Shown here: positions 18,357-27,601 of the stretch, piece by piece
Layout of the letters: each line of letters starts with the position of its first letter
How positions within the stretch are numbered: the stretch's first letter is position 1
Source: Candidatus Heimdallarchaeota archaeon LC_3
Lineage (GTDB): Archaea > Asgardarchaeota > Heimdallarchaeia > Hodarchaeales > LC-3
Assembly (NCBI GenBank): GCA_001940645.1
Contig: MDVS01000010.1
Location: 1-64,000 of the forward strand
DNA length: 64,000 nt
Reading direction: 5' to 3'
Program-made: the position numbers and the translations under genes
Notes under the pieces: generated by a model
Told to the model about the DNA's origin: nothing
What the model saw: only the letters and a program-made list of their open reading frames with translations
Database searches by the model: none

Positions 18357-19298
18357 TTAAGAAAATTCATTTTTTGAAAAAAAATCCAACAATTTTATTC
18401 CCGCATTTTTCATTTTAGGTAAATTATAATCAATTCCAGTGAGTATATAAAATAAACATGTCTTTTTCTTGTGAAAATTCATTCTTAGATAAAAATTATT
18501 GTTCATGGTTCTAGAATAATGATTTAAAACTGAATTGTGAAAATCTGTGCCTTCTTTTTGAAATAATAAATCAAGAATCGGATCTCCCAACCCAAACGTT
18601 TCAAAATCTATTAGTCCTGATATTTTATAATTGTTTTTTGGATTTACCAGGATATTTGATGTATCTAAATCGTTATGAGTAGTTACTAACTTGATAGGGA
18701 CTTTTTGTGTTTCAAAAAATGTGTCGAAGAGATTTGTGACCCAATTATTCTGTTTTTGAGTAAGAATGGGTAAAATTTTCTGTGTTACATCAGTGAATAA
18801 CGATTGAATTGATTTAAAATACTGCTCTGACGATTTATTTAACGATAAATTCCTTATTAACTCAGAAAAGGAGTCTTGTAATGAATGGAGCTCTGTAATG
18901 ATATTTCCCAAATTTTCTGCAATAGTCATTTTATTTTTGTAAGGAATTTTAGGATAAACTCTAGATAACGAAACTCCTGGTATATTTTTATATAAATAAA
19001 AGTGATTATCTGAATTTTTTGATACATAGATAGGTTTTGGAACTAAAATATTTAGCCTATTTCTGAGTTCACTTAATATTTTAACTTCTTTCTCAATTTG
19101 TCTATCTCCAATAATTGTTAATAGGTTTTTATCAGGTATCTTCAAGATAAATTCATTTTTTATTAAATATACATTATTAGACCCGTGATAAATGAATTTA
19201 ATATCAGATTTATCTATTTTTGGATCATAATATAATAATTTTTGTTTTACTTCTTCAATAGTTAAATCTGGTGGATTTTTTTCTTCATAACTTTCCAT
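18357..19298 (-). CDS. Aminoglycoside phosphotransferase (APH)-like kinase
   Basis: A 313-residue protein of the APH/choline kinase fold. The N-lobe has FILKIPDK (the ATP-binding lysine strand) and the glutamate helix EKEVKILSEL. The catalytic loop is HNDLDTSNIL with Asp210, and the metal-binding segment is LIDFETFGLGDPILDL with Asp231. Length and motif order fit a full enzyme. Family members phosphorylate small hydroxyl-containing substrates such as aminoglycosides, homoserine, choline or sugars. The substrate here is unknown, and antibiotic resistance should not be assumed. It is convergent with the TPR gene and divergent from the transglutaminase-like gene, with about 110 bases between the two starts. 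Confidence 0.85.
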   Translation of the reverse strand: MESYEEKNPPDLTIEEVKQKLLYYDPKIDKSDIKFIYHGSNNVYLIKNEFILKIPDKNLLTIIGDRQIEKEVKILSELRNRLNILVPKPIYVSKNSDNHFYLYKNIPGVSLSRVYPKIPYKNKMTIAENLGNIITELHSLQDSFSELIRNLSLNKSSEQYFKSIQSLFTDVTQKILPILTQKQNNWVTNLFDTFFETQKVPIKLVTTHNDLDTSNILVNPKNNYKISGLIDFETFGLGDPILDLLFQKEGTDFHNSVLNHYSRTMNNNFYLRMNFHKKKTCLFYILTGIDYNLPKMKNAGIKLLDFFSKNEFS

Positions 19299-19408
19299 TC
19301 TAAGTCACTATATGATCTATTAAATTCTTTTACTACTTATATTATTAGATATTAATTATTCAAGCCATAATAAGAAAATTAATAATACTATCAAAACTAT
19401 GAATACCT

Positions 19409-20068
19409 ATGTCCGAAATGGAATCTGATCAATTTCTGCGTAGTACTACATTTGTAGATTCAGAATCAGAAATTGTCCAAAATCTCAGTAGATATTTTAT
19501 GAAAAAATATCATAACAAAATCGATCTCTCCATTGCATATTTTTATTATGTTAGAGATTCTATTAAGTACTCTATTACCATTGATACTAATAGTATTGAT
19601 ATTTTCAAAGCAAGTACTTGTTTAAATAGTCGAAAAAGCTTTTGTATACCAAAGGCCTCTGCATTATCTGCTTTGTCTAGAGCTAGCGGTATTCCTGCAA
19701 GACTACATTTTGTAGATCTCAAAAATCGGCGTATACCAGATCATCTCTTTAAAGCCTTAGGTAGTGATATGTTTTATTACCACTGTTATGCGGAACTATT
19801 TTTAAACGATAAATGGATTAAGGCAACTCCATCTTTTGATCTACATACATGTTTAAGGCATAACTTACCTCCAGTGGAATTTAATGGAGTAGATGATGGT
19901 CTTTTTGCAAGTCATGATGCAGATGGTAATCCCTATTGCGAGTATGTCAACGATCGAGGTATTTATGTTGATGTACCCGTTGAAACTGTATTGAAAGGTT
20001 TGAACAAATACTATGGACATCTAGAGGTTCCATTTACGAAAAAATTTAACGAAAAAGTTTCCAGTTAA
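19409..20068 (+). CDS. Transglutaminase-like cysteine protease family protein
   Basis: A 219-residue protein with a transglutaminase/protease core. The catalytic triad is visible as Cys79 in KSFCIPKASALSALSRASGIPAR, His125 in YYHCYAELFLNDKW and Asp144 in TPSFD. The length matches the minimal single-domain cytoplasmic form. There is no signal peptide. The family cleaves or transfers amide bonds. Archaeal members are mostly of unknown substrate. A 120-residue gene follows 13 bases downstream and is probably co-transcribed. Confidence 0.85.
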   Translation: MSEMESDQFLRSTTFVDSESEIVQNLSRYFMKKYHNKIDLSIAYFYYVRDSIKYSITIDTNSIDIFKASTCLNSRKSFCIPKASALSALSRASGIPARLHFVDLKNRRIPDHLFKALGSDMFYYHCYAELFLNDKWIKATPSFDLHTCLRHNLPPVEFNGVDDGLFASHDADGNPYCEYVNDRGIYVDVPVETVLKGLNKYYGHLEVPFTKKFNEKVSS

Positions 20069-20081
20069 TCAAAAGATTAAA

Positions 20082-20444
20082 ATGTTACAAGAATTTCAAA
20101 TTGCAGAAAATAATCTCTTAGAAAACCTTTTTGAAATTTTAGAAAATATTGTTACTAAACATGCAATTTATTTAGTAACAAGCCGAAATAATCCTTCTAG
20201 TAACGAATATTCTTTTGTTCTTGGTCCATTAGATACTTGTGGAAATGTTTTAGGTCTATATGATGAAGAATATGGATGGCCGACTCAAATTATGTTTGAG
20301 GATGTAAAATCTATATCTGATGTTGCACCCTCTAGAAGAAGACATCCATTTTTATTTTTAAATAGAAAATGTGTAGCTGTATCAATATATAATTCAGAAT
20401 ACCAAAAAATAAAAGAATTACTGAAAAAAAATAAGAGAAAATAA
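20082..20444 (+). CDS. Hypothetical protein co-transcribed with transglutaminase-like gene
   Basis: A 120-residue protein, 13 bases after the transglutaminase stop. It has an amphipathic N-terminal helix (LQEFQIAENNLLENLFEILENI) and a middle with several strands and GPLDTCGNVLGLYDEEYGWP. The tail is strongly basic (KELLKKNKRK). No signal peptide or membrane helix is present. I do not recognise the family. The short spacing suggests a shared function with the enzyme upstream, for instance as substrate or regulator, but this is not shown by the sequence. Confidence 0.6.
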   Translation: MLQEFQIAENNLLENLFEILENIVTKHAIYLVTSRNNPSSNEYSFVLGPLDTCGNVLGLYDEEYGWPTQIMFEDVKSISDVAPSRRRHPFLFLNRKCVAVSIYNSEYQKIKELLKKNKRK

Positions 20445-20541
20445 TACAAATAATTAATAACAATTATAGAGAAATGGTTTTCAAACGAGTTTCTAGCATA
20501 TATTCGCCTGTTTGCAACTATCAGTGAAAGTAATTTGATGA

Positions 20542-20688
20542 TTAATTCGTAAGATCTGTAATAAGCTTTTCAAGTTCTTTGTTTTTAATTTTTTTTACAT
20601 TTGGTTTGTTTTGAGTTTGTACACATTTATGTAGGGTTGCCAAAGTTTTACTTACAAAAATTATACCACACAAATCACACTGTTCCAT
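20542..20688 (-). CDS. 48-residue zinc-finger microprotein
   Basis: A short minus-strand gene of 49 codons from ATG 20688. The N-terminal 22 residues contain C-D-L-C at 4-7 and H-K-C at 20-22, a C-x2-C-x12-H-x-C arrangement that fits one C2HC zinc-binding knuckle. The rest is lysine-rich (NKPNVKKIKNKELEKL). Single-finger microproteins of this kind are frequent in archaea and usually bind nucleic acid or protein. Coding is supported by the intact finger motif. The 20445-20917 gap otherwise holds only T-rich and TATA-like sequence. Confidence 0.6.
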   Translation of the reverse strand: MEQCDLCGIIFVSKTLATLHKCVQTQNKPNVKKIKNKELEKLITDLTN

Positions 20689-20917
20689 TTTAGATCAATA
20701 TATTATAGTTCTAATACTATTTAAAGTTATCTATTTTAATGCACAATCTCTTGAAACTAGAAATTAATTCAAAAAACTTAAAAATCTTAATAAATTAGAT
20801 GAAAAGGTTTTTAAATTTATCTAATTAAATCATTTGAAGAATAATTTCTAAAACCATCTTCAAATGATCAATAGATTAATTTTTTTTTGTTAGATTCATG
20901 ATGCTAAAATATTTTTT

Positions 20918-21859
20918 TTATTTTAATTCAGCATCAGGATAATAAGCACGTGCTGCAAAATAAAAGGAAATTTCGGATGGTATAATGTTAGACCAAGGGA
21001 AATTTGGGGAATCATGGTCTCCAATTGGTTCAGAAGAAAAGAAAATATGTCCATTTCCTAGACAATAAGAATAAATCCCTTCACTAACTTCTTCTGTTTT
21101 ATTCCTCAATTTTGATTTAGGAATTATTATTTGCCTCTTTTCTGAAAATCTTACTAAATAAACAACTTCTTTTGCAGGAAGTTCTGACGAAATATCTCTG
21201 CTTAGTGGGAATCTTATTTTATCATCTTTGAGGTAATCTACGTAAGGATTTTTATCATACAACTTAAAATATCTCTTAAAACCGGTATCTGTTGATAATA
21301 CGTTACTATCTGGAAATTTAACAATCCATTGACTCAATGTAGTTTGGATAACTGGTAATTGTGGTAGAGAAACATTTACGTATTTTCCTACTATTCCTTT
21401 TGACCATACTTGACTAATTAAAGACATTGAATTCCTATCATACATTATTAAAGCAGAATTGTATAATAATCCACTAACACCAAGGATTATTTCGTCACCA
21501 TTTATTATTCTATTATAAGCAGATGAAGTGGAACATAAAGGACAAAAAGTAATGGCAATTGGATCCTCGGATAAAGTTGAGAAATTTACAATTTCATGAT
21601 AGTTCATTATATTTATTGGAAAAGCATATGATTCTACAATTTTATTATCTTTTAATAATATCATTCCTAAAACTTGATCTGATTGTTTATACAGGTTTTT
21701 AGCTTCACTAGTGTTTAACCACTTGGGATTATCAATTGAAGGAATGCAATCTGGTTTCGAACAGCCCGGCATTAAATCTCTGAGATCTACATTGGGATGA
21801 ATTTTGACATTTTCAGGAAAATAAGGAAATTCTTCACGCTTAGGGATTCTTCTCTGCAA
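20918..21859 (-). CDS. DUF3179 domain-containing protein (soluble form)
   Basis: A 313-residue protein matching the DUF3179 family: PGCSKPDCIPSIDNPKW near residue 31, an invariant-type TFCPLCSTSSAYNR near 105, then GVSGLLYNSALIMYDR, SQVWSKGIVG, and a late YFKLYDKNPYVDYL. The Cys-x-x-Cys segment suggests metal binding or thiol chemistry, but no function is established. Unlike the paralogue at 34767 it has no N-terminal membrane helix or signal. On the minus strand a TATA-like TTTTATAAAT lies at about 21909-21918, some 50 bases upstream of the ATG. The gene at 22008 is divergent from the same 150-base region. Confidence 0.8.
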   Translation of the reverse strand: MQRRIPKREEFPYFPENVKIHPNVDLRDLMPGCSKPDCIPSIDNPKWLNTSEAKNLYKQSDQVLGMILLKDNKIVESYAFPINIMNYHEIVNFSTLSEDPIAITFCPLCSTSSAYNRIINGDEIILGVSGLLYNSALIMYDRNSMSLISQVWSKGIVGKYVNVSLPQLPVIQTTLSQWIVKFPDSNVLSTDTGFKRYFKLYDKNPYVDYLKDDKIRFPLSRDISSELPAKEVVYLVRFSEKRQIIIPKSKLRNKTEEVSEGIYSYCLGNGHIFFSSEPIGDHDSPNFPWSNIIPSEISFYFAARAYYPDAELK

Positions 21860-22007
21860 GGGACATCAAATCGAAAGAAGTTATTTTGTGAATAAAGCTT
21901 ATGTTCGTAAATTTATAAAACACTTTTTTAATCAAATTCGTTAATATTTATAAAACTAAAAATTTTTTAATAAATAAAGAATTTTCCTACTATTAGGGGT
22001 GTTTTTA

Positions 22008-22838
22008 ATGGGTTTAGAATTTAGAAAACCTTTGGAACCTGTATATATACTGATTGGAGCATTTGTTGTAATTCTTATAAGCTTGAATATTAATTATCTA
22101 TCAATATCGATATTTGGTTTTTCTCTTATTGGATTTAAAGGTCTCGAAATAGTTGAGGCTTTGTTTTTTTTTGGTTTAAGTAGTTTAGTGGCATTAGTTG
22201 CCAGTATAATATACTACTTAGGTAAATCAAAATCTATGTTACTATTATCTAGAAATTTAACGATTATTGGACTAATACCTGGATTATTTGGAACTCTATT
22301 GTTTTTATTGGGTATTAATTCTGGTAAAAGTCTTCTAGAAAAAGAATTAGGGACTTCTGAGGGTTCTAATTTACTATCTATTGATATAGGTCTCGGAGTG
22401 GGCGTTATTGGGTTACTTATGATGGGGTTAGCAGTATATATGATGTCCACATCCATTCCTGCTTCTTTAGGACTTACCAAAGAGGCTACTTTGACTCCAA
22501 ATATAATTACTAAGATCAATAAGGATACTAAGGATCCTGTTCAGGAATTAAAGAAGTTATGGTATTGCTCAAAAGATAATTTCAAATTAACAGCCAATGC
22601 AAGTAGAGAAGTACCAAGTCCTGAATTTTCAATTTCAAGAGAAAGAATTACTGCGGGTCTTAATAATGCAATGGCTATGAGAAAAATTAGTCCCGATGTC
22701 ATGTCGTATGCTGAATCTCTTGTTGAACAACTTTTCTTAACTACAGAGGAACTAGAAATTGAATTAGTTAGTACCATATGTACCCAGTGCAAAACGAGGT
22801 ATTTATCTCCAAAATTAACTAAATGGTCATTTAAATAA
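22008..22838 (+). CDS. Membrane protein with four N-terminal helices and a C-terminal Cys-x-x-Cys
   Basis: I choose ATG 22008, seven bases after an AGGGGTG ribosome site, over an upstream GTG at 21999. The product is about 276 residues. Four hydrophobic helices occupy the first 150 residues (PVYILIGAFVVILISLNI; ALFFFGLSSLVALVASIIYY; LTIIGLIPGLFGTLLFLLGI; IGLGVGVIGLLMMGLAVYM). The remainder is cytoplasmic and mostly helical, and ends with STICTQCKTRYLSPKL, half of a zinc ribbon. With only one CxxC present, the metal site would need a partner chain. I do not recognise the family. Confidence 0.65.
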   Translation: MGLEFRKPLEPVYILIGAFVVILISLNINYLSISIFGFSLIGFKGLEIVEALFFFGLSSLVALVASIIYYLGKSKSMLLLSRNLTIIGLIPGLFGTLLFLLGINSGKSLLEKELGTSEGSNLLSIDIGLGVGVIGLLMMGLAVYMMSTSIPASLGLTKEATLTPNIITKINKDTKDPVQELKKLWYCSKDNFKLTANASREVPSPEFSISRERITAGLNNAMAMRKISPDVMSYAESLVEQLFLTTEELEIELVSTICTQCKTRYLSPKLTKWSFK

Positions 22839-22864
22839 AATAATGTAAATTATTTTGATATTAA

Positions 22865-23104
22865 TTATTCTTGGTATTCACTCAATATGCTATTTAATTT
22901 ATTTCTAATTGTCACGTTATATATCTTACAAAATATAAATCCGAATTCTCTGTCATCAGGATGATATCTTAAACTGAAATTTTGATTTTCTAAAATCAGA
23001 TCAGCATCCCTTTCTTCTATTGGTATATTAAATATTGAAGAAACTTTTTTCATTAGTTCTTCACTTTTCAACCAAGTAGATACCTTGAACTTAATTTTTT
23101 CCAT
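22865..23104 (-). CDS. Small hypothetical protein overlapping phospholipase D-like gene
   Basis: A 79-residue cytoplasmic protein (MEKIKFKVSTWLKSEELM...). Its start overlaps the end of the phospholipase D-like gene by 14 bases, so the two are probably translationally coupled. The pattern is alpha/beta with a central strand FSLRYHPDDREFGFIFCKIY. I recognise no family. It is convergent with the membrane-protein gene at 22008, with 26 bases between their ends. Confidence 0.55.
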   Translation of the reverse strand: MEKIKFKVSTWLKSEELMKKVSSIFNIPIEERDADLILENQNFSLRYHPDDREFGFIFCKIYNVTIRNKLNSILSEYQE

Positions 23105-25283
23105 TATTTTTATTTCTCCTAATTATTAAAATACCTAATGCAAGGAAAATGGGTAATAAAGCTAAAGGAGAGGTTGTTGATATTATTGATGTATGAGGGA
23201 CAGAACCTTTAGGATCAGGAGTATTAATAGTGAAATCACTAGCTAAATTCCTATCAATATGCAAAGGTGATCGTTGTAAGGATAATCCTGCTCCTGGAAC
23301 ATCCAACGTCTCTGAATTATCAAAAGCGTCAATTCCATAGGATACAAAATCAATATAATCTCCATTTTCATTAAGGAATTGAACATAATCTTGTGTGTTA
23401 GCTAATGCAAAATTCAGTTCAAAATCAGCTGTAACACTAAAAATATTTTCAAAAGCAGTGGTATCTCTAGCAATAATTATTGAAGTATAGGTTGGAATCT
23501 TGTAATTCGTTGAAAATGTATACAAATCATTGTTATCACCTATTTTCCAACCTTCTAATAATACATCAAATGGAAAACTATTAGTTAATTCAATAAATTC
23601 GCTTTCAGAATCAGGTTCTGGATCAGGATTAGGATAAATCTCAGTAATCAAGACTCTCCAATTATCTGAGTTTTGATCAAAATTAATAATGTTTACATCC
23701 ACTTTATCAGTAAATACCTGAGAATTAAATTCAGCTTTTACTTCAAATGTATTAATTCCATTGGGTAAATCAATTGTATTAAATGAAACTGAAAAACCAT
23801 TATTAGAATCAACAACCTCAATGAAGTTTTGATCATTAAATCTATATGATAAATCAAAGTTATTCAAATCTGTTACGGAAGCAGATAAAGTAATAACACC
23901 ACTTACAACTTCTGCTGTTTTAAAGCTTGTTTGTTTAATACCAATTGGGATTTCCCACTCCGAACCAACAGCTACATCCTGATCCCAAACATTTTTGAAG
24001 AAAGAAGCAATTGAATTAGAATCGTGAATAGCAATTCCCATGTCACGATTTGCTTCACCAGAAGTATAAGATGCCTTACTTGGTGAAACACTTCTTGGAC
24101 TCCAATTTCCTGAATAAATAAAGACTTCTTTTCCATCAATTATCCAATACTTATTATGATAAAAGCCATTTACTTTATTACTATCAGTTGTACTATTATA
24201 TACAGGAATGAGATTATCCACTAACGATTGAGCCGCAGTAAATGTATTTTCATTCTCTGACGTACTTACTCTTCTATTAGAAATTAATACTCTTATATCA
24301 AGAGAAGGATTAGCCTTTTTTAAATCAATAAGAGTATTATTAAAATCAGGTCGTGAAATAGTATACATTGATACATAAATTGACTTTTTGGCAGAGTTTA
24401 GATAATGGAAAATAACATCATTAGCATTATCAGGATTAGAGAATAATGTTACATTATAAACTCCAGTAAAATTTGTTAAAGATATATTTGTGTGACTGGG
24501 ATAGACATCATCTAGTCTTTTTTTCTTTAAATTCATTTTTATATCGAAATTAGTCTGGGTTAATGATGGGATTGGATTTTCTCCATCATTCCAATCAGAA
24601 TCAAATATAATTTTGAAATAATTAGCGACAGTTGAGGATTGAACTACAACACCAGCCTCTCTATTATTAGTAAAAGCATTTTCACTAAAGTTAATACTGG
24701 AAAGAATTGTAACATAATCATCGATAATCATTAGTTTATTATGAGTATTAGCCAGATAATCACCATCACTATTAGAAGCTAAGTTCCCCATCCAACGAAC
24801 AGATATTCCTAAAGAAAGAAAATAACCAGTAATGTCATCAGAGTCGGAATCCTCGTTTATTTGAATACGTACAGTCACTCCTCTATTGTGTGCATCGACC
24901 AAACTTCGAACCACAGGTGATGAATCAGTTGCCCAATCAGTGGAATTGAATTGAGTTAAATATTGATTTTGGACAATAACAGAGGTATTAGCTCTATCAA
25001 TCCAGTATTTATAAACATCTAAAGCATTATCTGGAGTAAAAATCGGAGATATCACCATTTGCTCTTTAATATTTAGTTCATCAAATTTAGGTTCATAGGT
25101 TAAAATTTCAGCAGGTGAATTGATTTTATAATTCAATTTTACCTCTAAATCTGAAATAAGATTAGACTCTTTTGTTATGTAAGGGTTTGAATCACTACTT
25201 AATGTTTGAGATGATGTAACAAATAAAAAAATAATAAATGACCATTTAATTATACTAAATAATTTTTTAGTCAACATAATCAC
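23091..25283 (-). CDS. Secreted phospholipase D-like protein with lamin-tail domain
   Basis: A 730-residue protein. An N-terminal signal peptide (LTKKLFSIIKWSFIIFLFV) is followed by two phospholipase D domains with HKD motifs: HNKLMIIDDY near residue 180 with SSINFSENAF, and HNKYWIIDGK near 377 with SGNWS. A region with an Ig-like strand pattern leads to a lamin-tail (LTD) domain at about 549-670, with ITEIYPNPDPEPDSESEFIEL and GWKIGDNNDLYTF. A C-terminal helix (LALLPIFLALGILII) with a basic RRNKNNGKN tail anchors it to the membrane. The enzyme would act outside the cell on phosphodiester bonds in lipid or nucleic acid. The LTD is often found with secreted nucleases and may help attach to DNA or surface structures. 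A 79-residue gene overlaps its 3' end. Confidence 0.85.
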   Translation of the reverse strand: MIMLTKKLFSIIKWSFIIFLFVTSSQTLSSDSNPYITKESNLISDLEVKLNYKINSPAEILTYEPKFDELNIKEQMVISPIFTPDNALDVYKYWIDRANTSVIVQNQYLTQFNSTDWATDSSPVVRSLVDAHNRGVTVRIQINEDSDSDDITGYFLSLGISVRWMGNLASNSDGDYLANTHNKLMIIDDYVTILSSINFSENAFTNNREAGVVVQSSTVANYFKIIFDSDWNDGENPIPSLTQTNFDIKMNLKKKRLDDVYPSHTNISLTNFTGVYNVTLFSNPDNANDVIFHYLNSAKKSIYVSMYTISRPDFNNTLIDLKKANPSLDIRVLISNRRVSTSENENTFTAAQSLVDNLIPVYNSTTDSNKVNGFYHNKYWIIDGKEVFIYSGNWSPRSVSPSKASYTSGEANRDMGIAIHDSNSIASFFKNVWDQDVAVGSEWEIPIGIKQTSFKTAEVVSGVITLSASVTDLNNFDLSYRFNDQNFIEVVDSNNGFSVSFNTIDLPNGINTFEVKAEFNSQVFTDKVDVNIINFDQNSDNWRVLITEIYPNPDPEPDSESEFIELTNSFPFDVLLEGWKIGDNNDLYTFSTNYKIPTYTSIIIARDTTAFENIFSVTADFELNFALANTQDYVQFLNENGDYIDFVSYGIDAFDNSETLDVPGAGLSLQRSPLHIDRNLASDFTINTPDPKGSVPHTSIISTTSPLALLPIFLALGILIIRRNKNNGKN

Positions 25284-25506
25284 TAAAATTAATTACTCTT
25301 TGGGTTTAAAGAACGTATCGAAATTAAATTATCCACCACTATATAGACTAATTCTCAAATAAAAAAAAGGTTAATAAATCTAAATGGTGTTTTATTTACA
25401 TATATTTGTCGCTTGTATTTCTAAAATTAATTTAAAAAAATGAAATCAAATTAAATCAAGAAGTACAGAGTTTTAGAAGAAAGAAATGGTTTGCTTTTTA
25501 CATAAT

Positions 25507-25932
25507 TTAGATTATGATTGTTGGATTTTTTGTATCATGAGTTGGATCATTATTTTCTTCAAAAATTATCTTGTTTAAATAATCATTTAGCTCAATAAAA
25601 AGAGAATTAATATTTTTCGTCTTATGCAAGAAGTATTTGATTTCATTTTTAATATCCAAAGATTCGATGCTTGTAGATGAGCATAAAATGAATGGCGTAT
25701 TAATATAATTATTTCGTAAGTATGAAAGAACCTCTTTACCGTTCAAATAGGGCATTTTATAATCAGAAATTATTGCGTCGAAACCAGAGAGATCATCGAT
25801 CGAATATTTTGAATTAATTTCTCTAGGATCACAAATCGAACTAATTTTAAATGATTTATAGAATTTTTGAGCAAAAATTTTAATTAGATATAAAAATTCA
25901 ATATCATCATCTATATGCAAAAGATTAACCAT
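25507..25932 (-). CDS. Stand-alone response regulator receiver domain
   Basis: I start at ATG 25932 (MVNLLHIDDDIEFL), since an upstream in-frame ATG at 26019 adds 29 residues that do not belong to the fold. The 141-residue product is a canonical CheY-like receiver. The acidic pair is Asp8-Asp9, the phosphoacceptor is Asp57 in FDAIISDYKMPYLNG, Ser replaces the usual Thr (ILCSSTS), and Lys104 is in FLHKTKN. There is no output domain, so it would work through protein contacts or as the partner of a histidine kinase such as that at 29664, whose own receiver has the same style (LLSDYQMPSLDG). Confidence 0.85.
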   Translation of the reverse strand: MVNLLHIDDDIEFLYLIKIFAQKFYKSFKISSICDPREINSKYSIDDLSGFDAIISDYKMPYLNGKEVLSYLRNNYINTPFILCSSTSIESLDIKNEIKYFLHKTKNINSLFIELNDYLNKIIFEENNDPTHDTKNPTIII

Positions 25933-26160
25933 AGCTCTCACAAAAAAAGGATATAGTAAATGAATAATAGATTCATTCTTAAGGAACCGGATATCATGAC
26001 GATAAGATAATACCACCACTTTTTCTTAGGCCGATAATGTTAGCTAAAATAAAATTGGAAATTATCTTTGATAACTGATATTACTCAATAATTATCTATT
26101 AACCAAATTCAGGTGAGTAGAAAGGTATTAAAACAACATAGAATGATTTTTTAGACAGAT

Positions 26161-26280
26161 ATGAGTAAGAAAAAGAAAATAGATTTAAGAGAATTAGCTC
26201 AATTAAAAGCTAAAGAAAAAATAAAGAAAAAAAAGGTTCAAGAAAAGGATAAAGAGACTAAAAAGGACTCAGTATTATAA
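26161..26280 (+). CDS. Lysine-rich 39-residue microprotein
   Basis: An ATG-to-TAA frame of 40 codons in a 336-base gap. The product (MSKKKKIDLRELAQLKAKEK...) is more than 35 percent lysine and predicted to be one charged helix. It could bind nucleic acid or the ribosome. There is no clear ribosome site, and a TATA-like element upstream is weak. The rest of the gap (26020-26160 and 26281-26355) shows nothing further. Confidence 0.4.
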   Translation: MSKKKKIDLRELAQLKAKEKIKKKKVQEKDKETKKDSVL

Positions 26281-26355
26281 TATCGATACGGGAAACAGAA
26301 TTAATTTATTATATTTTATTATTATTTCTGATTATCATAAGCTTTCTGACCTTTC

Positions 26356-27126
26356 TTAGTCAAAAATATTTTGTATTTTCGCGTGATTTACTCTTGAAGA
26401 AGCAATTAATCCATTCCTTATAGTATTTTTTTCATTAAAAGTAAATTTCTTGTTATTTCTATCTGTAACTAGTCCATTAGCCTCTTCGATCAGTAATACA
26501 CCTGCTGCCATATCCCACTCATTTTTAGGTGTTAAACTTATGGTTGCATCAGCTTTCTCAGTAGCTACCATAGCTAATTTATGAGCCATTCCACCAGCAG
26601 GTATAATTTCAAATTTATCTTTGTATTTATTAAATAAACCTTTTTCTATGTCTGTTCGACTAGCTAACAACTTTATAGGATCCGAAGTAGTTAAATTTGG
26701 TTTGATATATTCGTTATTAACTTTTATACCGTCTCCTTTTATTGCTGTAAACGTATCTTCTGTAGATGGATTATGTATAACAGCTAACACAGGTCGTTTG
26801 TCTCTTATTAGTGCTATTGAGACTGCATATTCAGGAATACCCTTTATAAATTCTTTCGTACCATCTAAGGGATCAACAATCCATACAAAATCTTTATTTA
26901 GCCTTGCTTTGTCATCAACAGTTTCTTCTGATAACCAGCCTATTTCTGGATAATTAGATGTTAGAGTTGATTTGATAATGTCATTTGCTTTTCGATCTGC
27001 ATTTGTTACTGGATTATTTTCACCCTTAAAGTCGATTTGGACATTGGAACCTCTTGCACTTCTTATTTCCCTTCCTGCCTTAATTGAAGCACGCATAACA
27101 GTTGGAAGCATTTGTGGTATATTCAT
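26356..27126 (-). CDS. Inositol monophosphatase family phosphatase, CysQ/3'-phosphoadenosine type
   Basis: A 256-residue metal-dependent phosphatase. The Li-sensitive phosphatase motifs are all present: GWLSEETVDD (Glu67/Glu68), WIVDPLDGTKEFIKGIPEY (Asp85, Asp88) and EWDMAAGVLLIEEANG (Asp205). The KEF after DPLDGT is more typical of the 3'(2'),5'-bisphosphate nucleotidase (CysQ/BPNT) branch than of inositol monophosphatase, which has N-F. The likely reaction is removal of the 3'-phosphate from PAP, or hydrolysis of a sugar phosphate. The AbrB-like gene lies 31 bases upstream on the same strand and may share its transcript. Confidence 0.85.
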   Translation of the reverse strand: MNIPQMLPTVMRASIKAGREIRSARGSNVQIDFKGENNPVTNADRKANDIIKSTLTSNYPEIGWLSEETVDDKARLNKDFVWIVDPLDGTKEFIKGIPEYAVSIALIRDKRPVLAVIHNPSTEDTFTAIKGDGIKVNNEYIKPNLTTSDPIKLLASRTDIEKGLFNKYKDKFEIIPAGGMAHKLAMVATEKADATISLTPKNEWDMAAGVLLIEEANGLVTDRNNKKFTFNEKNTIRNGLIASSRVNHAKIQNIFD

Positions 27127-27157
27127 TAGATATCACACAATTAATTTTTGTTTTAAC

Positions 27158-27601
27158 TTATACTATATAATATTCTGGGTTTTTTCCTACGATAATATCT
27201 TGCATCGCTAATTTTGAGATATAATTTCCTCTTACTGATTGAATAACGTCCTTTTTTTTATTCAAGACTACATAATACATGAATATCTTATCATCGACTT
27301 GGTCTTTAACAAAAGAAATCAAATTGTTTCCTTGCTCAATTGTTCGAAGATCTTCATAACGCAAAGATTGTTGTTTATCATCTTTATGAACAAAAATTGG
27401 TCTTAACTCTCCATTAACATCTTTAATGCCTCTAACTCGACTTTTAAAAACATATTTTGGTGTGATCACAATATTTGATCCACTAGTACCTATATTTACC
27501 TCAACCCCTGGTTCATACCCTAATTCCCTAAGTTCAATAGGTAAATAAACCCCCATACTATTCCCAACTGTAATAATTTTCTTTGTATATATTTTTGGCA
27601 T
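27158..27601 (-). CDS. AbrB/SpoVT-type DNA-binding regulator
   Basis: A 147-residue protein. The first 45 residues (KIYTKKIITVGNSMGVYLPIELRELGYEPGVEVNIGTSG) are a swapped-hairpin AbrB domain. The C-terminal 95 residues are alpha/beta and unrecognised, possibly an effector domain. The start codon is directly followed upstream by a perfect TAATTACA/TGTAATTA palindrome and a TATA-like box, so the transcript is probably leaderless and self-repressed. It lies upstream of the phosphatase gene on the same strand. Confidence 0.8.
   Translation of the reverse strand: MPKIYTKKIITVGNSMGVYLPIELRELGYEPGVEVNIGTSGSNIVITPKYVFKSRVRGIKDVNGELRPIFVHKDDKQQSLRYEDLRTIEQGNNLISFVKDQVDDKIFMYYVVLNKKKDVIQSVRGNYISKLAMQDIIVGKNPEYYIV

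Noticed and set aside
18357..19298. Antibiotic-resistance kinase
   Set aside because: The APH fold covers many small-molecule kinases, and nothing in the context points to aminoglycosides.
22214..22519. Minus-strand open frame of 101 codons opposite the membrane protein at 22008
   Set aside because: It is a shadow of the hydrophobic helices on the other strand and has no start context.
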